Assembly (NCBI GenBank): GCA_023228945.1
Contig: JALOAI010000006.1
Location: 1 to 64,000 of the forward strand
Length of the DNA: 64,000 nt
Source: Pigmentiphaga sp.
Lineage (GTDB): Bacteria; Pseudomonadota; Gammaproteobacteria; Burkholderiales; Burkholderiaceae_B
Direction of reading: 5' to 3'
Within the stretch, counting starts at the first letter, position 1. The number at the start of each line of letters is the position of its first letter. Under the pieces are notes generated by a model. The model searched no databases, was not told the DNA's origin, and worked only from the letters and a program-made list of their open reading frames with translations. A program made the position numbers and the translations under genes. Below are positions 31,325 through 39,480 of the stretch, one piece after another.

Positions 31325-33757
31325 ATGCCCCGGCCTTCCCTCGCCCCGCTGCTCGACTCTCGCTCCCTGGTCATCCTGACCAGTCGCCACGCTGCCCCGC
31401 TGGTGGCGCCTCCGGTCCGTCTGGCCGGCCGCATCACCCATGTCGTCTTGCACGACCCGGCCACCCACGGCACGCAACTGGCCGGCGTCGAGCCCGGCCA
31501 GCGTCCCGACCTGGCCCAGGTGGCGGTGGCGCCCGATGAACTGCCCGCTGCCCTGCGCCTACTGGCCCGCTGGCGGCCCAGAGCCGTGATCGTGCATGCC
31601 CTGGCGCCGGCCGGCCTCGACCTGCGCGAGTGGGCCCGCGAACACGATTGCTGGCTGCTCGGGCCACGCAGCTTCGGCGTTCAGCGCCCGCCCGGCGGCC
31701 TGAACGCGAGCCGCCATCCCTCGCTGGCGGCTCGTGGCCGGGTGGCGATCATCGTCCAGTCGGAAGCTCTCACCGCCGCCGTCATGGACTGGGCCGACGA
31801 CACCCGCATGGCCTTCTCCGCGGTCGTTTCGCTGGGCGATTCGGCCACCGTCGGAGTGGACGACCTCCTGGACTTTTTCGCCTTCGATCCGCACACCGAC
31901 AGCATCGCCCTCTACCTCGACGACCCCGGGCCCGCTCGTCCATTCATGAGTGCCATGCGCGGCGCGGCGCGGGTCAAGCCGGTGGTCGTGCTCAAGGCCG
32001 GCCGCCGCCTGCCCGCGCTGCCGGGCGCCGAGGCGGCGCCCGACCCGGTGTTCGATGCCGCCCTGCGGCGCGCGGGCGCGCTGCGCGTACGCTTTTTCCT
32101 GCAATTGTTCTCCACCCTGAAGGCGCTGGGCCAGCGCCATCGGCCGCGCGGCTCGCGGCTGGCGCTGCTGGCCAACGGCCAAGGTCCGGTAGACCTCGTG
32201 CTCGATGGGCTGGCCGTGTCCCAGGCTCTGCACTTGGCCACCTTGTCGGCCGAAACCCGCGAGCACTTGAGCGGGTTGCTCTCGTCTCATGCCAGCCGCG
32301 CCAATCCAGTGATCGAGCCGGCGCCGCTGGCACCCGCAAACTTTCGCCTAGCCATCGAACGCATGCTCGACGATCCCGGCGTGGATGCCCTGCTGGTCAT
32401 GCTCACGCCCGATCCCGCCAGCGACCTCGAAGCCTTCGCCGATATTCTCATCGAGCTCGTACCGCAGCGCCGCAAACCCCTCGTCGTCTGCCTGATGGGC
32501 GACGCGTCGATGCGGCGGCTGCGCGGCCGCTTGGCCCAGGCCCACGTTCCGGCTTTTCGCACGCCGGAAACGGCCGCCGACGCTTTTGCCCAACTGGTGC
32601 GTTTCCACGCCAACCAGCAATTGCTGTTGCAGACCCAACCGGCCCGATCCCTGGCCAGCCCGCCGGAGGCCGACAGCTGGAAGACCAGGCTGCAGGCCGC
32701 ACTGGCCGCCGGTGTCACCGAGCTTCCCCCGCCGCTCGTTCACGAGCTGCTGGCCACCTACGGCATCGTGGAGCACGACGGCCCGCCGCCGCCGGGTACG
32801 GTCATCGCGGTACGAGCGCACATCTTCCGCGATGCCAACTTCGGCGCGGTGATCTCGGTGCGCCCCTCGGGCCGCTGGCCGGCGGTTCGCAGCGATAGCC
32901 TCGAACTGCTGCCGCTCAATGGCTTTCTGGTCCGCCGCCTGCTGGAGCGCAACCCCTTGTGGCGATTGGCCCTGGCGAGCGAAGTCAATCCGCCCGCGCT
33001 GGAGCAGCTCGAGCAACAGCTCCTGCGCCTGGCGGATCTGGCCGTTGCCCACCCCGAACTGGGCAGCCTGACTCTCGATCCCATCCTGGTCACCGACCGG
33101 CAAAGCCTGATTCTCGGCAGCCAGCTTCTTCTCGCGGGGCCCGACCCCGTCGTCCTGCCCGGAGCCGCCACCGCGCCCCATCTCGCCATTGCGCCCTACC
33201 CCGTCCGCTGGCGGCGCCGCCAGCGATTTGCCGACGGCACACGCTGGACCCTGCGCGCCATCCGACCGGAAGATGCCGAGGCTTTGCAGAGATTCGTTCG
33301 CGGTTTGTCCACCGAGACCCGCTATATGCGCTTCGTGTCGTCGCTGCGCGAGCTGCCCGCGGCGATGCTGGCGCGCTATACCCAGATCGACTACGACCGC
33401 GAGGTCGCGCTGGTGGCCGCGGTCGAGATGGCCAATCCCGAGCATCGCAACCATCCGGCCGAAGTTCTGGTGGGCCTGGCGCACTTCCTGCGCAATCCCG
33501 ACGGCACGGGCGCGGAGTTCGCGCTCGTGGTGGCCGACGACTGGCAGCGCCGCGGCTTGGGGCCGGCCTTGATGCAGGCCCTGCTGGACGCCGCCCGCGA
33601 ACAAGGCCTGTCGTATCTTGAGGGCCATGTCCTGGCCACCAATCAGGCCATGCTCCGCCTGATGCGGCGCCTGGACTTCCAGAACGACCCCGACGCGGAA
33701 GATCCCGGAATGCGGCGGGTCTGGTATCAGCTCACGCCCCCGCTTCGCGACGAATGA
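31325..33757 (+). CDS. acyl-CoA synthetase (NDP-forming)/GNAT fusion, Pat-like
   Basis: The 810-aa protein combines a CoA-binding/succinyl-CoA-ligase-like region (residues about 1-420), an ATP-grasp-like part (about 440-620) and a C-terminal GNAT acetyltransferase (about 640-800, with ALVVADDWQRRGLGPALMQALLDAAREQG). This is the layout of the protein acetyltransferase Pat/YfiQ, which acetylates lysines of acetyl-CoA synthetase and other proteins. The N-terminus is somewhat degenerate. Start chosen at ATG 31325; the site before it is weak. Confidence 0.85.
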   Translation: MPRPSLAPLLDSRSLVILTSRHAAPLVAPPVRLAGRITHVVLHDPATHGTQLAGVEPGQRPDLAQVAVAPDELPAALRLLARWRPRAVIVHALAPAGLDLREWAREHDCWLLGPRSFGVQRPPGGLNASRHPSLAARGRVAIIVQSEALTAAVMDWADDTRMAFSAVVSLGDSATVGVDDLLDFFAFDPHTDSIALYLDDPGPARPFMSAMRGAARVKPVVVLKAGRRLPALPGAEAAPDPVFDAALRRAGALRVRFFLQLFSTLKALGQRHRPRGSRLALLANGQGPVDLVLDGLAVSQALHLATLSAETREHLSGLLSSHASRANPVIEPAPLAPANFRLAIERMLDDPGVDALLVMLTPDPASDLEAFADILIELVPQRRKPLVVCLMGDASMRRLRGRLAQAHVPAFRTPETAADAFAQLVRFHANQQLLLQTQPARSLASPPEADSWKTRLQAALAAGVTELPPPLVHELLATYGIVEHDGPPPPGTVIAVRAHIFRDANFGAVISVRPSGRWPAVRSDSLELLPLNGFLVRRLLERNPLWRLALASEVNPPALEQLEQQLLRLADLAVAHPELGSLTLDPILVTDRQSLILGSQLLLAGPDPVVLPGAATAPHLAIAPYPVRWRRRQRFADGTRWTLRAIRPEDAEALQRFVRGLSTETRYMRFVSSLRELPAAMLARYTQIDYDREVALVAAVEMANPEHRNHPAEVLVGLAHFLRNPDGTGAEFALVVADDWQRRGLGPALMQALLDAAREQGLSYLEGHVLATNQAMLRLMRRLDFQNDPDAEDPGMRRVWYQLTPPLRDE

Positions 33758-33862
33758 TGCAGTGCAGCGCAACGGCATGTAAACTCTGCGTGATCGGCCC
33801 TTCTGCGACCCACCGCTATCTTGCCCGGCTGCCGCCCGCGCCAGCCAACGCTCCGCAACCCC

Positions 33863-35728
33863 ATGTCGCTTCCTGTTTTCGGCGATGTCGCCCACGTGCA
33901 GCCCGCGCCAGCCACCGGCGTTAGTCCGGACGGCGTGGCGCGCATGATCCTGCACGGTTTCGAGCGCCACTACGCGCTATTCCGCTATTGCGCCCAGCGC
34001 GCCAAAACGCTGTTCGAGAATGGCGACTGGCACGGTATCCAGCGGCTCAACCGCGACCGCATCGAGTACTACGACACCCGCGTGCGCGAATGCGTGGCCC
34101 AGCTCGAACGCCACTATCAGCCCATGCGGCTCGGCGACGCTTTCTGGCAGGCGGTCAAACAGCATTACCTGGGCCTGCTGGGCGATCACCTGCAGCCCGA
34201 ATGCGCCGAAACCTTCTTCAACTCGGTCTGCTGCCGCATCCTGCGGCGCGAATACTTTCACAACGATTTCATCTTTGTGCGGCCGGCGGTGGCGTCGGAA
34301 TTCCTGGAAGGCGCCAGGCCCGCCTATCGCTGCTACTACCCCGCCACCGAGGGCCTGCGACGCTCGCTCACCCGCCTGCTGGCCGACTTCGGTCTGGCCG
34401 CGCCCTATGCCGACCTGCCGCGCGACGTCGGCCGCCTGATCCGCGCCGCCATTGCCGGCCTGCGGCGCCAGGCGCCGCAGCGCATCGGCGGCTTCCATAT
34501 CGAGCCGGATTGCCAGGTGCAGGTGCTCGCCACGCTGTTCTTCCGCAACAAAGGCGCCTATGTGGTGGGTCGGCTGATCAACGGCAACACCATCTATCCC
34601 TTGGCGATCCCGCTGCTGCGCACGCCGGCGGGCGAGATCGTGGTCGACGCCCTGCTGTTTTCGCCCGACGACCTGGCCACCCTGTTCAGTTTTACCCGCG
34701 CCTACTTTCTGGTCGACATGGAGGCGCCAGCCAGCTACGTGGCCTTTTTGCGCTCGCTGCTGCCCAACAAGGCCAATGCCGAGCTCTACACCATGATCGG
34801 CCTGCAAAAACAGGGCAAGACCCTGTTCTACCGGGATTTCCTGCATCACCTGCGACACTCGCACGATCGCTTCATCATTGCGCCGGGCATCAAGGGCATG
34901 GTGATGAGCGTGTTCACCCTGCCTTCGTATCCTTATGTCTTCAAGGTCATCAAAGACCGCATCACCAAAGAGGGCATGACGCGCGCGGTGGTCAAGCGCA
35001 AATACCAGATGGTGAAGCAGCATGACCGCGTCGGCCGCCTGGCCGACACCTGGGAATACTCGCAAGTGGCGCTGCCGCGCGACCGCTTCGATCCGGCCGT
35101 GCTCGCCGAACTGCAGCAGCTGGCGCCTAGCCTGATCGAGATCCAGGACGACACGGTGGTGATCCGCCACGTTTATATCGAGCGGCGCATGACGCCTCTC
35201 AATCTCTATCTGCAGCATGCCAGCCCGCCACAGCTGGCCCATGGCGTCATCGAGTATGGCAACGCCATTCGCGAACTCGCCGCCGCCAATATCTTCCCCG
35301 GCGATATGCTGTTCAAGAACTTCGGTGTCACGCGCTTGGGCCGTGTCGTGTTTTACGATTACGACGAGATCCAGGCCATGACCGAGATGAACTTCCGCCG
35401 GATTCCCCCCGCGCCCAACGAGGAAGCCGAGTTGGCCGCGGAACCGTGGTACCCCGTGGGTCCCAACGATGTGTTTCCCGAGGAGTTCAGCCGTTTCCTG
35501 CTCGGCAATCCGCGGATCCGGGAGCTTTTCTTGCAGCACCATGCGGCGCTGCTGGATGCCGACTGGTGGGCGGCGCGCCGGCATGCCACGCAGCAAGGCC
35601 GCCTCGAAGACATGTTCCCCTACGACACCGCTCAACGCTTCACCGCTTCGGCCGGACCGGCGGTGCGCAAGCCGCCATCCCATGCCACCGGTCCGGCACC
35701 TCTCGATCACTCAAGGAGTCATTCATGA
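33863..35728 (+). CDS. aceK: isocitrate dehydrogenase kinase/phosphatase
   Basis: The 621-aa protein has the AceK N-terminal regulatory part (ILHGFERHYALFRYCAQRAKTLFENGDW) and the kinase-like domain with MVMSVFTLPSYPYVFKVIKDR and the metal-binding FKNFGVTRLGRVVFYDYDEI. It phosphorylates and dephosphorylates isocitrate dehydrogenase, switching carbon to the glyoxylate shunt. Its stop overlaps the thiolase start. Confidence 0.96.
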   Translation: MSLPVFGDVAHVQPAPATGVSPDGVARMILHGFERHYALFRYCAQRAKTLFENGDWHGIQRLNRDRIEYYDTRVRECVAQLERHYQPMRLGDAFWQAVKQHYLGLLGDHLQPECAETFFNSVCCRILRREYFHNDFIFVRPAVASEFLEGARPAYRCYYPATEGLRRSLTRLLADFGLAAPYADLPRDVGRLIRAAIAGLRRQAPQRIGGFHIEPDCQVQVLATLFFRNKGAYVVGRLINGNTIYPLAIPLLRTPAGEIVVDALLFSPDDLATLFSFTRAYFLVDMEAPASYVAFLRSLLPNKANAELYTMIGLQKQGKTLFYRDFLHHLRHSHDRFIIAPGIKGMVMSVFTLPSYPYVFKVIKDRITKEGMTRAVVKRKYQMVKQHDRVGRLADTWEYSQVALPRDRFDPAVLAELQQLAPSLIEIQDDTVVIRHVYIERRMTPLNLYLQHASPPQLAHGVIEYGNAIRELAAANIFPGDMLFKNFGVTRLGRVVFYDYDEIQAMTEMNFRRIPPAPNEEAELAAEPWYPVGPNDVFPEEFSRFLLGNPRIRELFLQHHAALLDADWWAARRHATQQGRLEDMFPYDTAQRFTASAGPAVRKPPSHATGPAPLDHSRSHS

Positions 35729-36906
35729 CCGATCCTATCGTCATCGTTTCAGCCGCCCGCACGCCCATGGGGGGCATGATGGGCAGCCTATCGGGGCTTG
35801 CCGCCCACGAATTGGGCGCGATCGCGATCCGCGCCGCCGTGGAGCGTGCCGGACTCAAGCCCGAGCAAGTCGATGAAGTCCTCATGGGCAACGTGCTGCA
35901 GGCCGGTCAGGGCCAGGCCCCGGCCCGCCAGGCCACGCTGGGCGCCGGCCTGCCGCGCAGCGTATCGGCAACCACCATTCACAAAGTGTGCGGCTCGGGC
36001 ATGAAGGCCGCCATGTTCGGCCACGACATGCTGCTGGCCGGCTCCACCGACGTGGTGGTGGCGGGCGGCCAGGAAAGCATGAGCAACGCCCCTTATCTGT
36101 TGCTGCGCGGCCGCCAGGGCTACCGCTACGGCCATTCCACGGTCTACGACCACATGGCCCTCGACGGACTGGAAGATGCCTACGATCGCGGCAAGGCCAT
36201 GGGCGTGTTCGCCGAATCCTGCGCCGACAAGTATGAGTTCTCGCGCGAGGAGCAAGACGCCTACGCCCTCGAATCGCTGCGGCGCGCCAAGGCCGCCAGC
36301 GAGGGCGGCCAGTTCGATTGGGAGCTCACGCCCGTCACCGTGGCCGGCCGCAAGGGCGATACCGTCATCTCGCACGACGAAACTCCGTTCAAGTCCCAAC
36401 CCGAAAAGATCCCCACACTCAAGCCGGCCTTCCGCAAAGACGGCACCGTGACCGCCGCCAACTCGTCGTCGATTTCCGACGGCGCCGCCGCCCTCGTGCT
36501 GCTGCGCGCTTCCACCGCCGAGAAGCTCGGTGCCACGCCGCTGGCCCGCGTGGTGGCCCATGCCCAGCATTCGCAGGATCCGGAGTGGTTCACCACCGCC
36601 CCGGTCGGCGCCCTCGCCAATCTGTTCCAGAAAACAGGCTGGAAAACGACCGACGTCGATCTCTATGAAATCAACGAGGCCTTCGCGGTGGTTACCATGG
36701 CCGCCATGCGCGAGCACCAGTTGTCGCACGACATCGTCAATGTGCACGGCGGCGCTTGCGCCTTGGGCCATCCCATCGGCGCCTCCGGCGCCCGCCTGCT
36801 CGTGACGCTGCTGGGCGCCCTGCGCCAACGCGGCGGCAAGCGCGGCATCGCCACGCTCTGCATCGGCGGCGGCGAAGCCGTTGCGATGGCGATCGAAACG
36901 CTCTGA
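35725..36906 (+). CDS. acetyl-CoA acetyltransferase (thiolase)
   Basis: The 393-aa thiolase has the acylated cysteine in HKVCGSGMKA (near residue 89), the GHPIGASGAR histidine segment and the C-terminal CIGGGEAVA cysteine. Such enzymes condense or cleave acetoacetyl-CoA, in polyhydroxybutyrate or fatty-acid metabolism. AAGGAG precedes the ATG, which overlaps aceK. Substrate range cannot be decided. Confidence 0.95.
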   Translation: MTDPIVIVSAARTPMGGMMGSLSGLAAHELGAIAIRAAVERAGLKPEQVDEVLMGNVLQAGQGQAPARQATLGAGLPRSVSATTIHKVCGSGMKAAMFGHDMLLAGSTDVVVAGGQESMSNAPYLLLRGRQGYRYGHSTVYDHMALDGLEDAYDRGKAMGVFAESCADKYEFSREEQDAYALESLRRAKAASEGGQFDWELTPVTVAGRKGDTVISHDETPFKSQPEKIPTLKPAFRKDGTVTAANSSSISDGAAALVLLRASTAEKLGATPLARVVAHAQHSQDPEWFTTAPVGALANLFQKTGWKTTDVDLYEINEAFAVVTMAAMREHQLSHDIVNVHGGACALGHPIGASGARLLVTLLGALRQRGGKRGIATLCIGGGEAVAMAIETL

Positions 36907-36937
36907 TCGCCAGACCCGAGCCGGCCCGGATGCCGGC

Positions 36938-38869
36938 TCAGTCGCCCTGCGCCACGCCCTCCCGGCGCGGGTCGGCGGCAGCCGATAGCGGGCGCACGAG
37001 TTCCGGCGGCGACAGCATGATCGTCGCCAGCCCGCTGGGGCGCGGCTCGAACACCACTTCGTGACCGGTACGCTTCAACCGTTCCACCACACTTGCGGGC
37101 CAGCCGTCGGGCAGCAGTGTCTCGTTGGCTTCCAGAATCGAGCGAGGATCATTGAACGCCCCGAAGTGACCCATTGCCATCGCCTCCGACGGGCTCAGCC
37201 CCCAATCGAGCAAGGCCACCAGGTGATTGACCACGTAATGGATGATCGCCGCCCCTCCCGGCGAGCCGGTGACCAACACCAGGCGACCGCGCTGGCCGTC
37301 GGCGCCGCGCTCGAAGACCAGCGTCGGCGCCATCGAGCTGCGAGGACGCTTGCCGCCCTCGACCCGATTGGCATACACGCGGCCGAGCTCGTCTACCGGT
37401 ACGTCGTGGAAGTCGGTCAATTGGTTATTCAGCAGGAAGCCGTCGACCATCATGTAAGACCCGAAGCCACCTTCGAGCGAGGTGGTCATCGCAAGCGCAT
37501 TGCCATAGGTGTCGACCAGGGACATATGCGTGGTTTCCGTTCGCCCCGCGCCCGTGTCGCTCGCCCGCCGCAGCCGTGGCAGGCCCGGCAATGCCTTGCC
37601 CAGGCTGGCCCGTGGATCGATCAGCGCCGCGCGCCGCGTCAGGTAGTCCGGCTCGAGCAGGAGCCGCACGCTTGGTACCGGCTCCAGGGCAAACCCGGGA
37701 TCGGCGATGTAATCGTTGCGGTCGGCAAAGGCCAGGCGACCGGCCTCGGTGATGAGGTGCACCGCCTCGGGACTGGGAACGATGGTGCCATTCGCCGTCT
37801 GGCGCGGTGACAGCGTGGCGAGGTTGAAGGTTTCGAGAATCCCGAGCATTTGCGCCACCGCAAAGCCCCCCGACGAGGGCGGCGGAAAACCGCAAACTTC
37901 CCATTCCCGGTACGGCGTGCACAACGCGGTGCGCTCGATGGCCTCGTAGCGCTCCAGATCGTCGAGCGTGAGTTTGCCCGGGGTGGCGTCAGCCGGAGGC
38001 GCAGCCACCTGCTCGACGATCGCGCGTGCCAGTTCACCCTGGTAAAAGCCGCCGCTGCCGTGCGCGGCGATGCGGGCCAGGCTTTGTGCCAGCACCGGGC
38101 TATATAACCGCCAACCCACCGGCAAAGGCAGGCCGGCGGGAGTGAAAAAATACGCGGCGGCATCCGGGTCGCGGCGAAGATCGTCGGCCGACGCGGCAAT
38201 CGAAGCCGCCATGCGCGGCGAGACCGGGAAGCCATCGAGCGCCAGTGCAATCGCCGGCAGGAACAAGCTGGACCAAGGCCTCACGCCATGCCGCTCGTGC
38301 GCCATTTCGAGCATGGCCACCAACCCCGGCACCCCCACCGAACGGCCGCTGCGCCGGGGATCGGGCCGTACCGGCTGGCCGCTCTCGGGCTCGGCCTGGC
38401 GCAGGTAATCGCCCCAGGCGGCGGCAGGAGCGACTTCGCGCCCGTCGTAGGCCCGCACCTGACCGGTTTCAGCATCGTAATACAGCATGAAGCCGCCGCC
38501 GCCCACGCCCGACGACTGCGGCTCGACCACGTTCAGCACCATCTGCGCCGCCACCGCGGCATCGACTACCGTGCCGCCGTCGTTCAAGATGCGATAAGCC
38601 GCCTCGGTGGCCTGCGGATGCGCCGTGACGGCCATGAGTTCGCGCGCCCGCACCAGATGGCCTTGGCGGAAACCGCTGGCGATTTCGGGAGCGTCGGAGC
38701 CCGCGCCGAACCCCTGCGTCCCGACCTGGGCCCACCCCGGCGCGGCCGGCGAAGCCAGGCCCGACACCAGGATTGCCGCGGCAGCGGCAAGCGCCGCCCA
38801 TCGCCGGCGCCTCCTGGCCAAGGGCCGCGATTCTGGTACAGTATCCGGCAACTTTGTGTGCGCGCCCAT
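36938..38869 (-). CDS. ggt: gamma-glutamyltranspeptidase
   Basis: The 643-aa proenzyme has a signal peptide (Arg-rich start, hydrophobic run ending near PGWAQ), the large subunit, and the autocleavage Thr in the segment TETTHMSLVDTYGNALAMTTS near residue 450. The small subunit follows with the GSPGGAAI oxyanion segment. It breaks down glutathione and gamma-glutamyl compounds in the periplasm. Its ATG and that of smg overlap on opposite strands, so the promoters must lie inside each other's genes, or the real start is further in (a TTG six codons later). Confidence 0.93.
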   Translation of the reverse strand: MGAHTKLPDTVPESRPLARRRRRWAALAAAAAILVSGLASPAAPGWAQVGTQGFGAGSDAPEIASGFRQGHLVRARELMAVTAHPQATEAAYRILNDGGTVVDAAVAAQMVLNVVEPQSSGVGGGGFMLYYDAETGQVRAYDGREVAPAAAWGDYLRQAEPESGQPVRPDPRRSGRSVGVPGLVAMLEMAHERHGVRPWSSLFLPAIALALDGFPVSPRMAASIAASADDLRRDPDAAAYFFTPAGLPLPVGWRLYSPVLAQSLARIAAHGSGGFYQGELARAIVEQVAAPPADATPGKLTLDDLERYEAIERTALCTPYREWEVCGFPPPSSGGFAVAQMLGILETFNLATLSPRQTANGTIVPSPEAVHLITEAGRLAFADRNDYIADPGFALEPVPSVRLLLEPDYLTRRAALIDPRASLGKALPGLPRLRRASDTGAGRTETTHMSLVDTYGNALAMTTSLEGGFGSYMMVDGFLLNNQLTDFHDVPVDELGRVYANRVEGGKRPRSSMAPTLVFERGADGQRGRLVLVTGSPGGAAIIHYVVNHLVALLDWGLSPSEAMAMGHFGAFNDPRSILEANETLLPDGWPASVVERLKRTGHEVVFEPRPSGLATIMLSPPELVRPLSAAADPRREGVAQGD

Positions 38870-39329
38870 GTTCGAAATCCTCGTTTACCTCTTCGACAAT
38901 TATCACGCGCCCGCTGCCTGTCCCGAAGCAGACGTTCTGGCGCACCGGCTCGCCTCGGCCGGTTTCACGCATCATGATATCGATGAAGCCTTGGCTTGGC
39001 TCTCCGGCCTGGCCGACTCCACCCGCGATTGCATCGAAATGGCCGATCGGGTCCAGCCCGGCGGCGCGCGTATCTTCGCGGATCTTGAATACCAATGGCT
39101 CGGCTCCGAAGCCATAGGATTCCTGATGTTCCTCGAAAGTTCAGGGATCATCACGCCGGTCATGCGCGAGATCATCATCGATCGGTCGCTGGATGTCGGC
39201 GAGCGCCCGATCGGGCTCGATCGGCTGCGCATCATCGTCCTGATCGTGCTCTGGAGCCAGGAAGCCGACATCGATAACCTCATTCTCGATCATCTGCTCG
39301 ACGAACAGCTCGTTCGTCGCCTGCACTAG
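38868..39329 (+). CDS. smg: Smg family protein (DUF494)
   Basis: The 153-aa protein matches Smg: MFEILVYLFDNY at the start, acidic middle and the C-terminal LVLWSQ-like helix. Smg is often next to dprA or topA genes and its role is unknown. Here it precedes topB. The start overlaps that of ggt on the other strand by two bases. Confidence 0.92.
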   Translation: MFEILVYLFDNYHAPAACPEADVLAHRLASAGFTHHDIDEALAWLSGLADSTRDCIEMADRVQPGGARIFADLEYQWLGSEAIGFLMFLESSGIITPVMREIIIDRSLDVGERPIGLDRLRIIVLIVLWSQEADIDNLILDHLLDEQLVRRLH

Positions 39330-39480
39330 AGGCACGGAGCCCGTCCGCCCCGAGCCTCGGCATGCCGCAACTTGCACGATCCAAAGCGGCCCCCGTATCA
39401 TGCCGGGCATCGCGGCGTCCCCATAACCCCACGCCATCCGGCGCGGCAGGGGCGCCGAACCTGGTTGTTTGTGGAAACTC

